Shown here: piece after piece, positions 17,357 to 24,683 of the stretch | How positions within the stretch are numbered: the first letter of the stretch is position 1 | Layout: every line of letters begins with the position of its first letter | From: Bacillota bacterium | Lineage (GTDB): Bacteria > Bacillota > Clostridia > Christensenellales > Aristaeellaceae | DNA: 47,904 nucleotides | NCBI GenBank assembly: GCA_023435435.1 | Contig: JAEYRW010000026.1 | Span: 1 to 47,904, forward strand | Reading direction: 5' to 3' | The notes under the pieces: generated by a model | Told to the model about the DNA's origin: nothing | Databases searched by the model: none | The model's input: only the letters and a program-made list of their open reading frames with translations | Position numbers and translations under genes: made by a program

Positions 17357-18295
17357 ATGGTACGCATCTACAAGACCGTCGACGCCTCCCTGAAGGTCAT
17401 CGACGCCCCCGAGAAGGACTGCTGGATCATGATGACCCGGCCCACCGAGGCGGAGCTGCGGGATGTCGCCCAGCGCTACGAGATCGACCTGAACGACCTG
17501 CGCGCGGCGTTGGACGAGGAGGAAAGGTCCCGCATCGAGGTGGAGGACAACTACACGCTGCTTCTGGTGGACATTCCAATCATCGAAAAGAGCGACCGCG
17601 ACCGGTATGTCACCCAGCCTTTGAGCATCCTGATTGCCCGGGACGCCATCATCACGGTCTGTCTGGAGGAAACGCCGGTGCTGAGCACCATCGAGGGGAA
17701 GAAGACCCGCGAATTCCAGACGCACATGAAGACGCGCTTCCTTCTTCAGATTCTGTACCGCAACGCGTCTTTGTACCTCCAGTACCTGCGCGTGATCAAC
17801 CGCCAGAGCGAAACCGTGGAAAAGCAGCTGCACGATTCCACCCGGAACCGCGAGCTGATCGAGCTCCTGGAACTCGAAAAGAGCCTTGTCTACTTCACGA
17901 CCTCCCTCCGGTCCAACGAGGTCGTGCTCGAGAAGATGCTCAAGACGGAATCCATCAAAAAATACCCCGAGGATACCGACCTTCTGGAGGACGTCATCGT
18001 CGAAAACCGGCAGGCCATCGAGATGGCGAACATCTACTCGGGCATTTTGTCGGGCATGATGGACGCGTTCGCGTCGGTCATCTCGAACAACCTGAACATC
18101 GTCATGAAATTCCTCGCCGTGGTGACCATCGTTTTGTCCATCCCCACCATGATTTTCTCGGCATACGGCATGAACGTCAACACCGCCATGATGCCTTTTG
18201 CCAACGCTTCCTTCGGGTTCCCGCTCATCATCGGGTTCTCGGTTCTCATCAGCGTGGGCGTGGCCATCTACTTCGCGAAAAAGAAAATGTTTTGA
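17357..18295 (+). CDS. corA: CorA family divalent cation transporter
   Basis: A 312-residue CorA-type channel that carries Mg2+ or related divalent ions. The large cytoplasmic N-terminal part is followed by two membrane helices at the C-terminus with the pore signature YGMN in FSAYGMNVNTAMMPF, and the protein ends with a short basic tail (FAKKKMF). The outer-loop sequence after GMN is MPF-A-N rather than the classic MPE, which is common in the clostridial CorA branch. ATG 17357 follows GGAAGGAGAAG. It has its own terminator at 18299, so it is probably monocistronic. Confidence 0.9.
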   Translation: MVRIYKTVDASLKVIDAPEKDCWIMMTRPTEAELRDVAQRYEIDLNDLRAALDEEERSRIEVEDNYTLLLVDIPIIEKSDRDRYVTQPLSILIARDAIITVCLEETPVLSTIEGKKTREFQTHMKTRFLLQILYRNASLYLQYLRVINRQSETVEKQLHDSTRNRELIELLELEKSLVYFTTSLRSNEVVLEKMLKTESIKKYPEDTDLLEDVIVENRQAIEMANIYSGILSGMMDAFASVISNNLNIVMKFLAVVTIVLSIPTMIFSAYGMNVNTAMMPFANASFGFPLIIGFSVLISVGVAIYFAKKKMF

Positions 18296-18298
18296 AGG

Positions 18299-18325
18299 AA
18301 AGCCCCGCCGCGGCGGGGCTTTTTC
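18299..18325 (+). terminator. Intrinsic terminator of corA
   Basis: AAAGCCCCGCC and GGCGGGGCTTT form an 11-bp stem with a 2-nt centre, followed by a T-tract. It ends 14 nt before the start of the next gene. Confidence 0.9.
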
Positions 18326-18339
18326 ACAGGGAGGCGCAC

Positions 18340-19728
18340 GTGTCGCTCATCGATTATTTGGATCAATACGCGAAGACCCGGGTGCCCATGCACATGCCGG
18401 GGCACAAGCGCAACGCGTCTCTCGCGGCGTATCTCGCGCGGCTGGGCGCCGGCCTCGACGTCACGGAGGCGGAGGGCCTGGACAATCTGCACGACGCGGC
18501 GGGCATCCTCCGGGACGGCATGGAAAAGACCGCGGCGCTGTGGGGGAGCGGCCGGGCGTTCTGGCTGGTGAACGGCTCGAGCTGCGGCGTCCTCGCGGGC
18601 GTGTGGGCAACGGTGCCCGACGGCGGCGCCGTGATCTGCGCGCGCAACTGCCACAGGTCGGTTTTAAACGCGCTGATCCTACGGCACGCAAGAACTTCCT
18701 ATGTCATGCCTGAAATGGACGCAGCGGGGATCGCGGGGCCGCTTTCGCCGGAAGCCGTGGCGCACGCCCTGGGCGAAAATCCGGACGCGCGGCTTTTGAT
18801 CGTCACGAGCCCCACCTATGAAGGCGTCCTGAGCGACATTCCGGAAATCTGCCGGATTGCCCACGCCCGGGGCGTCGCGGTGCTGGTGGACGAAGCCCAC
18901 GGCGCGCATCTGGGGTTTGGGCATGGCTTCCCCGACGGCGCGGTGAAAGCCGGGGCGGACATGGTGGTCCAGAGCCTTCACAAGACGCTGCCGAGCCTTA
19001 CGCAGACGGCGGTTTTACACATCAGCGGAGACCGGATCGACGGCGAGGCGGTGCGGGCGGCGCTTTCGATCTTTGAGACTTCCAGCCCATCCTATCTGCT
19101 CATGGCGTCCATCGACGGCTGCGTGGATCTGCTCCGGGCGCGGGGGGACGCTCTGTTTTCCCCGTGGCGGGACGGGCTTTGCGCGCTGCGGAAGCGGCTG
19201 GCTGCACTGAAGCACCTGACCCTTGGGTCGGGCGCGTGGCCGCGCGATCCTTCGAAGATCGTCGTGCGGACGGACCAATCGGACATCGGCGGCGCGCGGC
19301 TCATGGAAATGCTCCGCATGCGCGGCATCGAACCGGAAATGGCCGCGCCGAACCACGTCGTTCTGATGACCGGCATGGGCGACACAGGCGCGACGCTCGC
19401 CGCGCTGGCGGAGGCGCTGCTTGACATCGACGGCAGCATCGGTCCCGGACATCGCGCGCCCCTTCCCCCCCTCCCGCTGCCGGCACGCGCCCTTTCTCCG
19501 TGGGAGGCGGCGGGACGCGCGGCCGAGACCGTGAAAACGGCGGACGCGGCGGGCCGGGTGTGCGCGGAGGCGGTATGGGCGTACCCGCCGGGGATTCCCC
19601 TCATCGTGCCGGGCGAGGTGCTGTCGGCGGACATTCTCCGGGCCTGCGCGGCGGTCTGCGGACGGGACGAAATCCGCGTTTTATCAGAAGTTACCTTGAC
19701 AAACGGGGCTTCCGGTGATAGCTTATAA
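18340..19728 (+). CDS. Orn/Lys/Arg decarboxylase family PLP enzyme
   Basis: A 462-residue fold-type I PLP enzyme of the clostridial/bacillar amino-acid decarboxylase branch (SpeA-, Cad-like). It shows PMHMPGHKRN near the start, VDEAHGAHLGF, and the PLP-lysine block QSLHKTLPSLTQTA. Known relatives decarboxylate arginine, lysine or ornithine to polyamine precursors. The length is near that of the short family, which lacks the N-terminal wing domain of enterobacterial enzymes. I chose GTG 18340 because AGGGAGG sits 5 nt upstream and MHMPGHK then falls at its usual place; the frame is open further upstream through corA but that reading is antecedent noise. The -10 of the SCIFF promoter overlaps its stop codon. 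Confidence 0.85.
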   Translation: MSLIDYLDQYAKTRVPMHMPGHKRNASLAAYLARLGAGLDVTEAEGLDNLHDAAGILRDGMEKTAALWGSGRAFWLVNGSSCGVLAGVWATVPDGGAVICARNCHRSVLNALILRHARTSYVMPEMDAAGIAGPLSPEAVAHALGENPDARLLIVTSPTYEGVLSDIPEICRIAHARGVAVLVDEAHGAHLGFGHGFPDGAVKAGADMVVQSLHKTLPSLTQTAVLHISGDRIDGEAVRAALSIFETSSPSYLLMASIDGCVDLLRARGDALFSPWRDGLCALRKRLAALKHLTLGSGAWPRDPSKIVVRTDQSDIGGARLMEMLRMRGIEPEMAAPNHVVLMTGMGDTGATLAALAEALLDIDGSIGPGHRAPLPPLPLPARALSPWEAAGRAAETVKTADAAGRVCAEAVWAYPPGIPLIVPGEVLSADILRACAAVCGRDEIRVLSEVTLTNGASGDSL

Positions 19729-19729
19729 T
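19696..19729 (+). promoter_or_regulatory. Putative SCIFF promoter inside the upstream gene end
   Basis: A perfect TATAAT (19724-19729) includes the stop codon of the decarboxylase gene, and a perfect TTGACA stands at 19696-19701. Their spacing is 22 nt instead of 16-18, so only one of them may be used, or the true -35 is the poorer hexamer nearer to the -10. Confidence 0.5.
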
Positions 19730-19761
19730 GGTAGTTATCTGCGAAAGGGAGACTGATCGAT

Positions 19762-20025
19762 ATGGACCGTATCAAGACGCTCAATACGCGCGCGCTTGCG
19801 GAAAACGAGGGCGGCTGCGGCGAATGCCAGACCTCCTGCCAGTCCGCCTGCAAGACCTCCTGCGGCGTGGCGAACCAGCCCTGCGAGACAAAGGGACGCA
19901 TCCGCACCCTCAGCACCCGCAATCTGACCGCCAAGCTGGGCGGCTGCGGCGAGTGCCAGACCTCCTGCCAGTCCGCCTGCAAGACCTCCTGCGGCGTGGC
20001 GAACCAGCCCTGCGAGAACATCTGA
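19762..20025 (+). CDS. scfA: SCIFF ribosomal peptide precursor, tandem two-unit form
   Basis: An 87-residue precursor of the SCIFF family (six cysteines in forty-five residues), a thioether-forming radical-SAM peptide found throughout the Clostridia. Normal members are about 45 residues with one unit. Here two full units follow each other with an exact 43-residue period: leader-like RIKTLNTRAL then C19, C22, C26, C30, C34, C41; and RIRTLSTRNL then C62, C65, C69, C73, C77, C84. The cores GGCGECQTSC...NQPCE are identical in amino acids and differ at one synonymous base (GAA/GAG) over 78 nt (19810-19887 and 19939-20016), while the leader parts have diverged. ATG 19762 follows GAAAGGGAGA. The maturase lies 48 nt downstream. 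Confidence 0.93.
   Translation: MDRIKTLNTRALAENEGGCGECQTSCQSACKTSCGVANQPCETKGRIRTLSTRNLTAKLGGCGECQTSCQSACKTSCGVANQPCENI
19810..20016 (+). repeat. Direct repeat of the SCIFF core coding sequence
   Basis: Two 78-nt copies (19810-19887, 19939-20016) are identical except for one synonymous change, offset by 129 nt. It is an in-frame duplication within one gene, not a CRISPR or intergenic repeat. Confidence 0.95.
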
Positions 20026-20039
20026 ATTCGGGCGCGTCG

Positions 20040-20063
20040 GGCGGGGAATACCCCGCCTTTTTT
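20040..20063 (+). terminator. Attenuating terminator between SCIFF and maturase
   Basis: GGCGGGG and CCCCGCC form a perfect 7-bp stem with an AATA loop, followed at once by TTTTTT. It sits 15 nt after the SCIFF stop codon and 10 nt before the maturase start. It should stop most transcripts after the peptide gene and let a fraction through, giving much precursor and little enzyme. Confidence 0.85.
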
Positions 20064-20073
20064 ATGGAGAAGT

Positions 20074-21435
20074 ATGATTCATCAGTATAAGCTCAACGGA
20101 TACAACATCGTGCTCGACACCTATTCCGGGGCGGTGCACGTGGTTGACGACGTGGCCTACGACGTGATTTCCATGTTCGAAACCACGCCCCCGGACGAGA
20201 TCGTCCGGGCCGCCATCGAGAAGTATCCCGGCGTACGCGCGGCGGACGTCGAGGCGTGCCTTGCGGACGTCAAGGCGCTCAAGGAAGAAAAGCAGCTCTT
20301 TACCGAGGACGAATTTGCCGGGCTTGCCGAGACGCTCAAGAAAAACGACGACGTCAAGGCGCTTTGCCTGCACGTGGCGCACAGCTGCAACCTCAATTGC
20401 GCCTACTGCTTCGCCAGCCAGGGGAATTATCAGGGCGAGCGCGCGCTCATGTCCTTTGAGGTGGGTAAGCAGGCGCTGGACTTCCTGATGGCCCATTCCG
20501 GGTCTCGGAAAAACCTCGAGGTGGATTTCTTCGGCGGCGAACCCCTCATGAACTGGGACGTGGTGAAAAAACTCGTCGCCTACGCGCGGAGCCGGGAGAG
20601 GGAGGCGGGCAAGAACTTCCGCTTCACCCTCACCACCAACGGCGTGCTGGTGGACGAGGAGGTCATCGCCTTTGCCAACCGCGAGATGCACAACGTAGTC
20701 ATGAGCCTTGACGGGCGGAAGGAAGTCAACGACCGCTTCCGCGTCAATTATGCGGGCACGGGGAGCTACGACACCATCGTGCCAAAGTTCCAAACTTTTG
20801 CCAGGGCCAGGAACGGCAGGAGCTATTACATTCGCGGCACATATACCCACCACAACACGGATTTTCTGCGGGACATCCTGCATATGGCGGACCTCGGGTT
20901 CACCGAGCTCTCCATGGAACCCGTGGTCACATCCCCCGGCGACCCCTGCGCGCTGACGGAAGATGATCTTCCGGTTTTGTTTGCCCAGTACGAGAACCTC
21001 GCCACGGAGATGCTCAGGCGGCAAAGGGAAGGAAAGCCCTTCTCCTTCTACCACTACAACATCGACCTGGCCCACGGCCCGTGCGTGTACAAGCGGCTTT
21101 CGGGCTGCGGCTCGGGCACGGAATATCTGGCCGTGACACCCTGGGGCGAGTTGTACCCCTGCCACCAGTTCGTGGGTGATCCCGCCTACAGCATGGGAAA
21201 CGTTTGGGACGGCGTGACCAACGCGGCGCTGCGCGAACAGTTCCGCGGCTGCAACGTGGAATCCCGGCCCGAGTGCGAGGGCTGCTGGGCGAAGCTCTAC
21301 TGCTCCGGCGGCTGCGCGGCCAACGCCTATCACGCCACCGGGGACATCCGCGGCGTGTACGAGTACGGCTGCCGCCTCTTCAAAAAGCGCATCGAATGCG
21401 CCATCATGCTCAAGGCCGCGGAGGCCGACGGATGA
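20074..21435 (+). CDS. scfB: SCIFF radical-SAM maturase (CteB/ScfB-like)
   Basis: A 453-residue radical-SAM/SPASM enzyme that in studied relatives joins a Cys sulfur to a neighbouring residue of SCIFF to make a thioether. Residues ~1-90 form the peptide-recognition (RRE, PqqD-like) domain. The SAM-cluster motif is C105-x3-C109-x2-C112 in HSCNLNCAYCFA. FFGGEP (152-157) binds SAM. The SPASM region has cysteines at 345, 363, 393, 401, 404, 410, 414 and 433 for two auxiliary clusters. ATG 20074 has GGAGAAG upstream. The length and N-terminus match a single-unit SCIFF maturase, so the enzyme itself is not duplicated. Because SPASM enzymes also include anaerobic sulfatase maturases, that role was considered but is not favoured. 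Confidence 0.93.
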   Translation: MIHQYKLNGYNIVLDTYSGAVHVVDDVAYDVISMFETTPPDEIVRAAIEKYPGVRAADVEACLADVKALKEEKQLFTEDEFAGLAETLKKNDDVKALCLHVAHSCNLNCAYCFASQGNYQGERALMSFEVGKQALDFLMAHSGSRKNLEVDFFGGEPLMNWDVVKKLVAYARSREREAGKNFRFTLTTNGVLVDEEVIAFANREMHNVVMSLDGRKEVNDRFRVNYAGTGSYDTIVPKFQTFARARNGRSYYIRGTYTHHNTDFLRDILHMADLGFTELSMEPVVTSPGDPCALTEDDLPVLFAQYENLATEMLRRQREGKPFSFYHYNIDLAHGPCVYKRLSGCGSGTEYLAVTPWGELYPCHQFVGDPAYSMGNVWDGVTNAALREQFRGCNVESRPECEGCWAKLYCSGGCAANAYHATGDIRGVYEYGCRLFKKRIECAIMLKAAEADG

Positions 21436-21469
21436 TGCAGCCGTACCGCTTCCCGGGCCTTCAAAGCCC

Positions 21470-21498
21470 TTGCGCGGCGGCGGAATTTGTGCTATGAT
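21470..21498 (+). promoter_or_regulatory. Promoter of the ABC-F leader
   Basis: TTGCGC (21470-21475), a 17-nt spacer and TATGAT (21493-21498) predict a start near 21505, some 195 nt before the ABC-F gene. Confidence 0.6.
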
Positions 21499-21527
21499 CT
21501 CTCCATCAAAATGGAAAGAAGGCGCGG

Positions 21528-21613
21528 GCGTGACGAAGTAAGCGATCGGCAAACCAACGGGAATCCCGCCATGGGCAGGCGCTTCGCCGTCGGAAAAGCT
21601 GGTTGCGCGTCAC
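21528..21613 (+). ncRNA. Structured leader element upstream of ABC-F gene
   Basis: Nested complementary segments suggest a folded RNA: GTGACG (21530-21535) with CGTCAC (21608-21613), GCAAACC (21549-21555) with GGTTGC (21601-21606), an inner GGG-AAT-CCC hairpin (21559-21567) and a GGC/GCC pair around CTTC. It lies upstream of a terminator and the ribosome-binding site. I could not match it to a named riboswitch. A drug- or ribosome-sensing attenuator is the likely role, by analogy with other ABC-F resistance genes. Confidence 0.5.
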
Positions 21614-21653
21614 ATCGCCCTTCTTGATGGAATGGGTGTGTTCGTGTCATGCG

Positions 21654-21686
21654 GCTCTGTTCCCGGCGACGGGCGCGGAGCTTTTT
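21654..21686 (+). terminator. Leader terminator just before the ABC-F start
   Basis: GCTCTGTTCCCG (21654-21665) pairs with CGGGCGCGGAGC (21670-21681) around a GCGA tetraloop, with one mismatch and two G-T pairs, and is followed by TTTTT. The gene's GGAG ribosome-binding site begins 4 nt later. Placement directly before the start marks it as a regulatory terminator (attenuator), not the end of another gene. Confidence 0.75.
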
Positions 21687-21701
21687 GATTGGAGTGATTT
21701 T

Positions 21702-23167
21702 ATGTCGCTTGTTCAGGTCACGAACCTCACCTTTCACGACGAGGGCAGTTACGACAATATATTCGAGAATGCGAGCTTTTCATTCGACACCGCGTGGAAG
21801 CTGGGCCTGATCGGCAGAAACGGGCGCGGCAAGACGACGTTTCTCAACCTGCTCATGGGCAAATACCCCTATGGGGGCAGGATCGAGGCGTCCGTTTCGT
21901 TCGAATCCTTTCCCTATCCCGTTCCCAATCCGGAAATCCCCACGCGCGCGGCCCTCGGGGCCGTGTGCCCCGGCGCGGAGGACTGGCGCGTCGAGCGGGA
22001 GCTTTCCCTGCTGGGCGTCGGTCCGGACGTTCTTGCAAGGCCGTTCTCGACCCTCTCGGGCGGAGAACGCACAAAGGCGCTCATCGCGGCAATGTTTCTG
22101 CGCGAAAACAGCTTCCTTCTCATCGACGAACCCACCAACCATCTGGACATGGCGGGGCGCGCGGCGGTGGCGAAGTATCTGAACGCGCAAGACGGCTTTC
22201 TCGTCGTCTCCCACGACCGGGCGTTTCTGGACGCCTCGGTGGACCACATTCTGTCCATCAACCGCGCCACCATCGAGGTACAGGCGGGAAACTTTTCGTC
22301 ATGGCTTTCCAACAAGGAATTGAAGGACAACTTCGAACTTGAGAAAAACGCCCAGCTCAAAAAAGACATCCGGCGGCTCACAGAAACGGCGCGGGAGAAG
22401 GCGGACTGGTCCGACCGGCTCGAGGCAACCAAGATCGGCGGCCACGCGGCCGACCGGGGGCGCATCGGACACCTGGCGGCGAAGATGATGAAAAAGTCCA
22501 AGGCCATCGAGGTGCGCAAAACCCGCGAGATTGCGGAAAAGCAGAAGCTATTGAAGGACATCGAGCGCGCGGACAGCCTGAAAATCCAGCCGCTCGCCCA
22601 CCACGCGGCGCGTCTGGTGGATTTGAAGGACGTCGCCGTCTTCTACGGCGGGCATGCGGTCGCCCGGAACGTGAACCTGCTCGTGGAACGGGGCGCGCGC
22701 GTGGCCCTTCGGGGCGGAAACGGCAGCGGCAAGACGAGCCTTATCCGGCTGATCCTGGGCGAGGATTTGTCCCACACGAGGGACGTGCGGCTGGCGTCCG
22801 GATTGAGGATTTCCTACGTGCCCAGGACCCGTCCTTTCTTTCCGGCGCGCTGGAGGACTACATCGCTTCCCATGGCGTCGACGGGGCCCTCATGCGGACG
22901 ATTCTGCGCAAATTCGATTTCCCGCGGGTGCAGTTTGAAAAGGACATGGCGGATTTGAGTGCCGGGCAGAAAAAGAAGGTGCTCCTCGCGCGCAGCCTGT
23001 GCGAACGGGCGCACCTGTATGTCTGGGACGAGCCGCTCAACTACGTGGATGTCCTCTCCCGGATGCAGATCGAGGAACTGCTGGCGGAATACGCGCCGAC
23101 CATGCTTTTCGTGGAACACGACGCGGCTTTCTGCGAGAACGTGGCGACGAAGGTCGTGCAGCGATAA
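21702..23167 (+). pseudogene. Lsa-like ABC-F ribosomal protection protein, frameshifted
   Basis: An ABC-F ATPase resembling the Lsa group, which frees ribosomes from lincosamides, pleuromutilins and related drugs. The first part reads MSLVQVTNLTF, Walker A IGRNGRGKTTF, signature LSGGERTK, LLIDEPTNHLD, the interdomain linker, then Walker A GGNGSGKTS. After RISYVP (codon ending 22823) the frame breaks: the sequence reads CCCAGGACC where one more C would give QDPSFLSGALEDYI and continue in frame to DLSAGQKKKVLLARSL and the stop at 23167. So a single 1-nt deletion in a short C run splits the second ATPase domain. It may be a true pseudogene, a reversible slip or an assembly error. ATG 21702 follows GGAG. 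The rest of the gene is intact, so decay is recent if real. Confidence 0.85.
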
Positions 23168-23179
23168 GGGGGAATTCAG

Positions 23180-24064
23180 GTGTATTGGCGAGAAATGCTC
23201 GATTCGGACCGGGCGACGGCGGCGCGGCTTATCGGCACCATTGATTCGGGCGAGCGGCGGTTCTTTGAGGCTCCGGAAAAAATCCAAGCCTTCGAGCGGG
23301 CCGTATGCGCGCGCATGTGCGGGGACGCGGGCGCGCTGTTCGCGTGCGTCTACGCCGGGAAGCTGCGCTTCACCGTCGCGTTCGCGGATGACCTGCCTGC
23401 ATGCGCGGAGACGGAGACGGGAACGCTTTTGAGGACGCTCGTCGCGGAGAATGGGCTGGACGCGGTCGTCTGGTGCCGGAGCGAAAATGCGCGCCTGCGG
23501 GCGGCCGTCGAGAACGCGTTCCGAGTGAAGTCCGATTACGGGTCCCGGGAAATGAGCGTCTCCAGGGCGGAATTCGCGGCCTGGAAGGCGCCCCGGCTCC
23601 CGGCGGGCATGGAGATCGCGGGGTACGATCCCGCGCGTCTCACGGACTATCTACTGCTCCTCGAGCGCGCCATGGCCCACGTGATCGCGCCGGGCACGAC
23701 GCCCTTCCTCGACGGCCGGGAACAGTTCAGCCGCGAATTTCCGGAACGCGCGGCGCAAAACCGGTTCCACGCGCTGTGGGCGGAGGATGCGCTCGCGGGC
23801 GTCTGTTTTTCCGGAGGCGGGGAGATCGATACCCTCGCGCTGGACGAAGCGTACCGGCGGCGCGGCGCGGGGTACGCGCTTCTGCACGCCGCGCTCGCGG
23901 GTGCGTTCGGAAACCGGGACGGCGACATGTGCCTGTATGTGGTGGATCAAAACACCAATGCGCTGGGATTTTACCGGCACACCGGCATGCGCGAAACGGG
24001 GCACAGCGCACGTTACTTCATCGCGCGCGCACCCGTTTCGGGCGGCGGGAACAGCGGTATATAA
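23180..24064 (+). CDS. GNAT family acetyltransferase
   Basis: A 294-residue protein with a GNAT fold in its C-terminal half. Motif A is seen in IDTLALDEAYRRRGAGYALLHAAL (acetyl-CoA loop RRRGAG), followed by LYVVDQNTNALGFYRHTGM, the usual motif B. The N-terminal ~140 residues resemble the degenerate first GNAT-like domain of two-domain members. GTG 23180 follows AAGGGGG by about 9 nt. It begins 12 nt after the ABC-F gene and is probably in the same transcript. Substrate unknown; a role in drug resistance would rest only on the neighbour. Confidence 0.8.
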   Translation: MYWREMLDSDRATAARLIGTIDSGERRFFEAPEKIQAFERAVCARMCGDAGALFACVYAGKLRFTVAFADDLPACAETETGTLLRTLVAENGLDAVVWCRSENARLRAAVENAFRVKSDYGSREMSVSRAEFAAWKAPRLPAGMEIAGYDPARLTDYLLLLERAMAHVIAPGTTPFLDGREQFSREFPERAAQNRFHALWAEDALAGVCFSGGGEIDTLALDEAYRRRGAGYALLHAALAGAFGNRDGDMCLYVVDQNTNALGFYRHTGMRETGHSARYFIARAPVSGGGNSGI

Positions 24065-24097
24065 GAAACAGAACACATTGTGAAAGGGGAATTCCAA

Positions 24098-24607
24098 ATG
24101 GACGCAAAGGTCGCATCCCTCATCAATCAGCAGATCAACAAGGAATTCTATTCGGCGTACCTCTACCTCAACTTCGCCAATTACTACGCCCACGTGGGCC
24201 TCAACGGGTTTGAAAACTGGTTCCGGGTACAGGCCCAGGAGGAGCGCGACCACGCCCAGCTCTTCACGCAGTACCTCATCAACAACGACGTACGGGTCAC
24301 GCTTGAGGCAATCGCCAAACCCGAGGGCGAGTTTGCCGACCACATGAGCCCCCTCAAAGCGGCGCTGGCCCATGAGAAGGTGGTCACCGCCTCCATCAAC
24401 GACATCTACACGGCGGCCGCCGAGATTCGCGACTACCGCACCATGCAGCTTCTCGACTGGTTCGTGAAGGAGCAGGGCGAGGAGGAAAAGAACGCCAGCG
24501 ACAACATCACGAAAATGGAGCTGTTCGGTACCGACGCCAAGGCGCTCTACATGCTCAACAGCGAGCTTGCGGCCCGCGTGTACGCCGCCCCCTCCCTCGT
24601 TTTATAA
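24098..24607 (+). CDS. Ferritin (non-haem, FtnA-like)
   Basis: A 169-residue four-helix ferritin that oxidises and stores iron in a 24-subunit shell. Ferroxidase-site residues are present in the expected blocks: the Glu of NKEFYSAYLYLNFANYY, EERDHAQ (Glu and His) and the late EQGEEEKNA. The length is typical. ATG 24098 follows AAAGGGGA; an in-frame start at 24080 would include this site. It has its own terminator at 24616. It may guard against free iron and oxygen stress next to the Fe-S rich enzymes of this organism. Confidence 0.92.
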   Translation: MDAKVASLINQQINKEFYSAYLYLNFANYYAHVGLNGFENWFRVQAQEERDHAQLFTQYLINNDVRVTLEAIAKPEGEFADHMSPLKAALAHEKVVTASINDIYTAAAEIRDYRTMQLLDWFVKEQGEEEKNASDNITKMELFGTDAKALYMLNSELAARVYAAPSLVL

Positions 24608-24615
24608 ATCACAGC

Positions 24616-24655
24616 AAATGCCCGGACGTCCGCGAAGGATGCCCGGGCATTTTTT
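24616..24655 (+). terminator. Intrinsic terminator of ferritin
   Basis: AATGCCCGG (24617-24625) pairs with CCGGGCATT (24643-24651) and is followed by a T-tract. It also faces the convergent Fpg-like gene ending at 24684. Confidence 0.85.
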
Positions 24656-24683
24656 CGTTCCCAGCGCGCTTCCCGCGTGGGAT

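Noticed and set aside
17329..19728. A 799-residue protein joining corA-region sequence to the decarboxylase
   Set aside because: The first part overlaps corA in another frame and crosses a terminator; GTG 18340 has its own ribosome-binding site.
19810..20016. CRISPR-like repeat
   Set aside because: Only two copies, in frame within one Cys-rich gene, with a 51-nt gap that is coding.
19092..20021. Minus-strand frame with a repeated WQEVWHSPQPPS-type segment
   Set aside because: The repeat is only the reverse of the duplicated SCIFF coding sequence.
20074..21435. Anaerobic sulfatase maturase
   Set aside because: Sulfatases are in the window and the fold is shared, but position beside SCIFF, the N-terminal recognition domain and the cysteine pattern favour the SCIFF maturase.
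21528..21613. ZTP or c-di-GMP riboswitch
   Set aside because: Short similarities such as CGTGAC and GGGC exist, but the conserved core blocks and their order do not match.
21511..21627. 38-codon upstream ORF in the ABC-F leader
   Set aside because: It begins within about 6 nt of the predicted transcription start and has no ribosome-binding site; it may be tested but is not claimed.
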